From Acidobacteriota bacterium (GTDB lineage: Bacteria > Acidobacteriota > Vicinamibacteria > Vicinamibacterales > JAHECP01), in assembly GCA_024641665.1 (NCBI GenBank), contig JAHECP010000004.1:23342-87341 (forward strand): a stretch of DNA of 64,000 bases, in the 5' to 3' direction. A program made the position numbers and the translations under genes. Shown here in pieces: positions 60,242 through 64,000 of this stretch. Numbering within the stretch: position 1 is the first letter of the stretch; each line of letters starts with the position of its first letter. The notes under the pieces were generated by a model. It ran no database searches, was not told the DNA's origin, and was given only the letters and a program-made list of their open reading frames with translations.

Positions 60242-61318
60242 TCACTTGCCGGGAAAGATGACCGGCAGCACCTCGTCGGTCGTGTAGACGCACCGATCGT
60301 TGTGCCCGCACTCCGGGACGATCAGCACGTCGTGCTTCGCGCCGAGGTGCTCGTTCACGAACTTCACGAACGCCTCGCCGCGCGCCCGGCGCGTCGCCCC
60401 CTGCGCCATCGCGCGGCACGACGAGTCGAACCCGCCCAGCGGCAGCGTGTCCACCTGCGACAGCAGATACGTCGTCGGCCTTGCCGCGAGCTGCTTCTTC
60501 AGCTGAGCGTCGGATTCGCCCACGGTGTACCCGCTCGTGCGCTCCTCGAGGCCGTACGGCCACAGGTCGTAGTTCGGGCAGCCGCTCGCATCGAACGGCC
60601 CGTACGAGAAGTTCGTGTGCGGCTGCTCGCTCTTCCATCCGAGCTGCGCGTTCGCCGGCGCGGCATCGTCCACGGGTTGGGGCCGCGTCGCGTCGGGCCA
60701 CGCGTAGCTCGACGGGTTCGCGACGACGTAGGAGACGGCGACGCCGAGCGACTCGTGCACCTTGTTGGCCATCGCGTAGCGCGCGACGAACTGCCCGCCC
60801 GCCGAGTGGCCGGCGACGACGATGGCGGTGAGGTTCGGGAAGACGCGCTTGTCGGCCAGCTCGCGCAGGATGGCGTCCATGAAGTCGAACGACGTCAGGC
60901 GCTTGTCGCTCGCGGCGATCCCGCCCGAGCGCCAGCTGTCGCCGCCGCAGGCCCAGCTCACCTCGTTCGGCGCGAGCTCGTCCTTGCAGCGGCCGTCGGC
61001 CGACGCGATGCGCGGCGCGATGACGATCGTGTCGTCCAGCGCGCCGGCCAGGAACGCGGCGGTCGTAGCCGTCCGGAAGTAGCGGTCCGGGTTGCGGAGC
61101 GTGCCGTGGACCATGACCAGGGCACGGCGGATCCGGTCGTTGCGGACCTTGAGCGGGTACGTGCGATAGACGAGCGACCGCGCGGCGCCCGTGCCGAGCG
61201 GGACCCATTCGGTGCAGCTCGCGGTCGCCGACGTGCAGGCGGCAGCCTGGGCGGACGCGGGTCGGGGCGCGGAGACGACGGTCGCGACGATGGCAACGGC
61301 GATGAGCGTGCGCTTCAT
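60242..61318 (-). CDS. Exported alpha/beta hydrolase (esterase-like)
   Basis: 358 residues from ATG at 61318, signal peptide to PRPASAQ. VMVHGTLRNPDRYF holds the oxyanion region, AIVVAGHSAGGQFVARYAM the nucleophile elbow with Ser172, and LIVPECGHNDRCVYTTDEV the catalytic His. Several Cys suggest disulfides, consistent with periplasmic or extracellular action. Family range includes esterases and polyester depolymerases; substrate unknown. The upstream frame to 61414 has no start context. Confidence 0.85.
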   Translation of the reverse strand: MKRTLIAVAIVATVVSAPRPASAQAAACTSATASCTEWVPLGTGAARSLVYRTYPLKVRNDRIRRALVMVHGTLRNPDRYFRTATTAAFLAGALDDTIVIAPRIASADGRCKDELAPNEVSWACGGDSWRSGGIAASDKRLTSFDFMDAILRELADKRVFPNLTAIVVAGHSAGGQFVARYAMANKVHESLGVAVSYVVANPSSYAWPDATRPQPVDDAAPANAQLGWKSEQPHTNFSYGPFDASGCPNYDLWPYGLEERTSGYTVGESDAQLKKQLAARPTTYLLSQVDTLPLGGFDSSCRAMAQGATRRARGEAFVKFVNEHLGAKHDVLIVPECGHNDRCVYTTDEVLPVIFPGK

Positions 61319-61351
61319 GCGCGACAAGATACACCCAATTACGCCGTCGGG

Positions 61352-61609
61352 ATGCTGTTCTTCGACCGAGGGAGCCACGAATACCGGATGTGGCACTGCT
61401 GCTCGGGGGGCCACGCGATGACGGTCAAGCTCGACGTCGATCTCGAGGCACGGTCCGCGCGGTACACGGCCGATGGCGCGGATGGCCAGCCGTACCGCTT
61501 CGGATGGACGGTCGGTGCGGATGGTCTGTGGGTGACCACGCAGGAGCGCCGGCGGCCCGACGGAAGCTGGTACGCGGTCGGGGAGTTCCGGATGCGGAAG
61601 GTGAAGTAA
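61352..61609 (+). CDS. Small protein of unknown function, possibly 5'-truncated
   Basis: 85 residues from ATG at 61352 (another at 61388). FFDRGSHEYRMWHCCSGGHAMTVKLDVDLEARSARY, RFGWTVGADGLWVTTQERR and DGSWYAVGEFRMRKVK alternate like a beta sandwich or lipocalin-type half-domain. The start is only 33 bp from the divergent esterase start and has no ribosome site, so a lost N-terminal part is possible. Family not recognised. Confidence 0.5.
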   Translation: MLFFDRGSHEYRMWHCCSGGHAMTVKLDVDLEARSARYTADGADGQPYRFGWTVGADGLWVTTQERRRPDGSWYAVGEFRMRKVK

Positions 61610-61612
61610 GCG

Positions 61613-63895
61613 TCAGCCGGGGAGCTTCCCCAGACCGCGCAGCACCTTGAGCGGCGTGATCGGCAGGTCGGTGAAGCACAGGCCGACCGCGTGGTGGACG
61701 GCCTCGCACACGGCGGGCGCCGTCGGGCTGACGAGACCCTCGCCGGCTTCCTTGGCGCCGAACGGCCCTTCGGGTTCCCAGGTCTCGACCGTGACCGACG
61801 CGCTCGGCGGCATGTCCTCCGCGGCGGGAATCTTGTAGTCGAGGAACGTGTCGTTCAGCGTCACGCCGCCCTCGACCTTCAGCTCCTCCATCAGGGCGTA
61901 GCCGAGGCCCATGTGGATGGAGCCCTCGAGCTGGCCCTCGACGGCCATCTCGTTGATCGGCGTGCCGCAGTCGTGCGCCGTGTGCATCCGCTCGACCTTG
62001 ACCAAACCGGTCTCCTCGTCCACCGCCACCTCGGCCACCTGCGCCCCGAAGGAGAACGCGGGGCTGACGAGCCCCATGTTGCGCGGCGTGTAGGCGCCGA
62101 ACGCGGTCAGCGGCTCGCCGCGCCGGGCCCGGAGCGCCTTGTACGCGCACTCGGCCAGCGACATCCCGCGTGCGGGCTTCGCCTTGACGAACACGCGGTC
62201 GTCCGCGAACCCGATGTCGTGGATCTGGTTGAGGTCGTACTCGGCGAAGAGCACCGGGATCAGCATCGCCTTGATCTTGCGCGCCGCGTCGAGGACGGCG
62301 TTGCCCGCCATCAGCGTCACGCGGCTGCCCCAGGTGCCGAGGTCGGCCTTGGGGGTGACGGCGGTGTCGGCGGCGGTGAGGCGGATCTTCTCGAGGCCGA
62401 TGCCGAGCTCGGCGGCCAGGATCTGCCGCAGCACCGTGTCCGACCCCTGGCCGATGTCGGAGGCCATGGTCAGCAGGTGCGCGGTCCCGTCCTCGAACAG
62501 GCGGACCTCGCAGGTGGCGAAGTTGTACTTCGTGTCGAACCAGTTGAAGACGCCGCCCGAGATGAAGCTGTAGCAGCCGATGCCGATGCCGCGGCCGCGG
62601 CCCGGCGTCTTCCGCTTGCGGTCCCAGTCGCTCATCTCGCGGACCTTCCGCAGGCTGTCCGTGAAGCCGCAGGAGCGGATGGTCGCCACGCCCGGGATCT
62701 CGTCACCGGTCTGCATGGCGTTGCGCAGGCGCAGCTCGATCGGGTCGATGCCCAGCGCCTCGGCCGCCAGGTTCATCTGCGTTTCGCAGGCGAAGAGCGC
62801 CTGCGGCGCGCCGAAGCCGCGCATCGCGCTCGCCGGCGGCTTGTTGGTGTAGACGTGCCGGCCGAGATAGCGGTACGCCGGGAAGCGGTAGAGCATGCCG
62901 CCGAAGTTCCCGCACAGGAACGCCGCCGTCGGCCCCATGGCGTTGTAGGCACCGCCGTCGAGCAGGACGTCGAACTCGCGCCCGGTGATGCGGCCGTCCT
63001 TCGTGAACCCGATGCGGCTGCGCAACCGCATCGGATGGCGCCGCCGGCCGAACGCCAGCTCGTCGCGCCGGGACAGCGTGAACTTCACGGGCCGGCCCGT
63101 GCGCAGCGCCAGGAACGCGGCGCAGAACTCCCACGGCCGCAGCTCCATCTTGCCGCCGAAGGCGCCGCCCACGTTCGGCTTGATCACGCGGACGTGGTTC
63201 TCCGGCAGGCCGAGCGTGCTCGCCAGCAGACACTGGACGATGTAGGGCACCTGGGTGCTGGTCCAGAGCGTCACGCGGCCGCCCTCGTCCGGCGCGGCGA
63301 GCGACGCGCACGGCTCGAGATAGGCGTGCTGGACCGCCTGGGTCGTGAACACGTCCTCGCGGACGTACTCGGCCCGCGCGAACGCCGCGTCGAGGTCACC
63401 GTAGACGATCTCGCGCTTCAGGCTGACGTTGTCGGGATGCTCGTCGTGAATCGCCGGCGCGCCGTCTGCCATGGCCTCGTCCACGGTGAAGACCGCGGGC
63501 AGGTCCTCGTACTCCACGTCGATCAGATCGAGCGCGCGCTCGGCGGTCTCGCGGTCGATGGCGCAGACGGCGGCCACCTCGTCGCCGACGAAGCGCACCT
63601 TGTCCACGGCCAGCGGCAGCTCGTCCTGGCTGTCGGGCACGAGGCGCCAGTTGCCGTAGCGGACCTTCGGCGTGTCGGCGCCGACGACGACGTCCTTGAC
63701 GCCGGGAAGCGCGCGGGCCCGCGAGACGTCGATGCGCCGGATGCGGGCATGCGGCAGCGGGCTGCGCAGGAGCGTGCCGTGCAGCATGCCGGGCAGCGTG
63801 AGGTCGTCGGTGTAGAGCGCGCGGCCCGTCACCTTGTCCCGCGCGTCGGGGCGCGGCAGGCTGGCGCCGATGATCGGCGGCTTCCGCTCGCTCAC
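61613..63895 (-). CDS. Xanthine dehydrogenase-family molybdopterin-binding subunit
   Basis: 760 residues from a GTG at 63895 that overlaps the stop of the preceding subunit gene. N-terminal domain IIGASLPRPDARDKVTGRALYTDDLTLPGMLHGTLLRSPLPHARI; then PNVGGAFGGKMELRPWEFCAAFLA, MRGFGAPQALFACETQMNLAAEALG and the MoCo-contacting TMASDIGQGSDTVLRQ and EPEGPFGAKEAGEG with the catalytic Glu in GAKEAGEG. The enzyme hydroxylates a purine, aldehyde or aromatic N-heterocycle; the active-site loop does not allow a choice. Cytoplasmic, forms a complex with FAD and 2Fe-2S subunits. Confidence 0.92.
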   Translation of the reverse strand: MSERKPPIIGASLPRPDARDKVTGRALYTDDLTLPGMLHGTLLRSPLPHARIRRIDVSRARALPGVKDVVVGADTPKVRYGNWRLVPDSQDELPLAVDKVRFVGDEVAAVCAIDRETAERALDLIDVEYEDLPAVFTVDEAMADGAPAIHDEHPDNVSLKREIVYGDLDAAFARAEYVREDVFTTQAVQHAYLEPCASLAAPDEGGRVTLWTSTQVPYIVQCLLASTLGLPENHVRVIKPNVGGAFGGKMELRPWEFCAAFLALRTGRPVKFTLSRRDELAFGRRRHPMRLRSRIGFTKDGRITGREFDVLLDGGAYNAMGPTAAFLCGNFGGMLYRFPAYRYLGRHVYTNKPPASAMRGFGAPQALFACETQMNLAAEALGIDPIELRLRNAMQTGDEIPGVATIRSCGFTDSLRKVREMSDWDRKRKTPGRGRGIGIGCYSFISGGVFNWFDTKYNFATCEVRLFEDGTAHLLTMASDIGQGSDTVLRQILAAELGIGLEKIRLTAADTAVTPKADLGTWGSRVTLMAGNAVLDAARKIKAMLIPVLFAEYDLNQIHDIGFADDRVFVKAKPARGMSLAECAYKALRARRGEPLTAFGAYTPRNMGLVSPAFSFGAQVAEVAVDEETGLVKVERMHTAHDCGTPINEMAVEGQLEGSIHMGLGYALMEELKVEGGVTLNDTFLDYKIPAAEDMPPSASVTVETWEPEGPFGAKEAGEGLVSPTAPAVCEAVHHAVGLCFTDLPITPLKVLRGLGKLPG

Positions 63896-64000
63896 GACGC
63901 GTCTCCCCGCGCGCGGGCCGCCGCGCGCTCGAGCGCCCGGCGCGCCAGCACCTCGATGATCGCCCGCCGCCACTCGGCGGTGGCGCGGACGTCGTCGATC
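63892..64000 (-). CDS. FAD-binding subunit of the same dehydrogenase (partial, C-terminal end)
   Basis: The visible end reads about 35 residues, DDVRATAEWRRAIIEVLARRALERAAARARGD, then a stop that overlaps the GTG of the molybdopterin subunit. R-AT-x-E-W-R and the following helix are the conserved C-terminal end of CoxM/XdhB-type flavoprotein subunits. The rest lies beyond the right edge. Confidence 0.75.
   Translation of the reverse strand, partial: IDDVRATAEWRRAIIEVLARRALERAAARARGDAS

Overview
The window is GC-rich, gene-dense bacterial DNA. It most likely comes from an Acidobacteriota chromosome, plausibly of the Vicinamibacteria type. Reasons: PadR next to an ADOP-type double-FtsX permease (42.9-45.9 kb), a second broken permease of that family, a kinase/TPR regulator, a CBM9-DUF5916 outer-membrane protein, a 'carbohydrate-binding V/XII'-like Tyr/Gly-repeat protein, and many exported DUF4136/DUF481/MetA-like envelope proteins. 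This placement is inference from gene families, not from a marker gene. No rRNA, tRNA, CRISPR array, transposase or phage gene was recognised.

Layout. 0-6.3 kb: end of a CocE-type hydrolase, an M1 peptidase, an HxlR regulator, a penicillin-acylase-type lipoprotein and two VapBC-like pairs. 6.4-16.9 kb: a STAS protein, a small operon for exported proteins, two sigma-54 activators (one next to an ABM-domain gene), DUF4136 proteins and an MscS channel. 17.1-20.8 kb: a large repeat-rich exported protein, a glycine-zipper protein and an NTF2-like lipoprotein. 20.8-35.1 kb: a sulfatase island of five Cys-type sulfatases read towards lower coordinates behind an anaerobic-type maturase, with a divergent SulP anion transporter. 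35.1-41.9 kb: MltF-like transglycosylase, small membrane proteins and beta-barrel proteins. 42-54 kb: nucleotidyltransferase pair, PadR/ADOP, F420-type reductase, Ser/Thr kinase, broken ADOP permease, serine hydrolase, aspartyl protease. 54-64 kb: DUF5916 protein, three methyltransferases (two with export signals, one ArsM-like), a ribbon-helix-helix protein, an esterase and the end of a xanthine-dehydrogenase-type operon.

The main discovery is regulatory. Six intergenic regions between 6.7 and 42.1 kb carry the palindrome TCAC-NN-CATG-NN-GTGA or a close variant. From each, 80-123 bp towards a gene start, lies a sigma-54 (-24/-12) promoter with exact GG-N10-GC spacing. Two regions have promoters on both sides of one palindrome. 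This is the expected architecture of an enhancer-binding-protein regulon, and two such activators are encoded inside the island. The predicted regulon joins the sulfatase-maturase operon, the MscS operon, the MltF operon, both DUF4136 genes, the STAS gene and several outer-membrane proteins. I infer an envelope/sulfate-ester response; I do not know the signal.

A second theme is toxin-antitoxin-like loci whose sigma-70 -10 boxes lie 6-7 nt before the start codon, so their messages would be leaderless.
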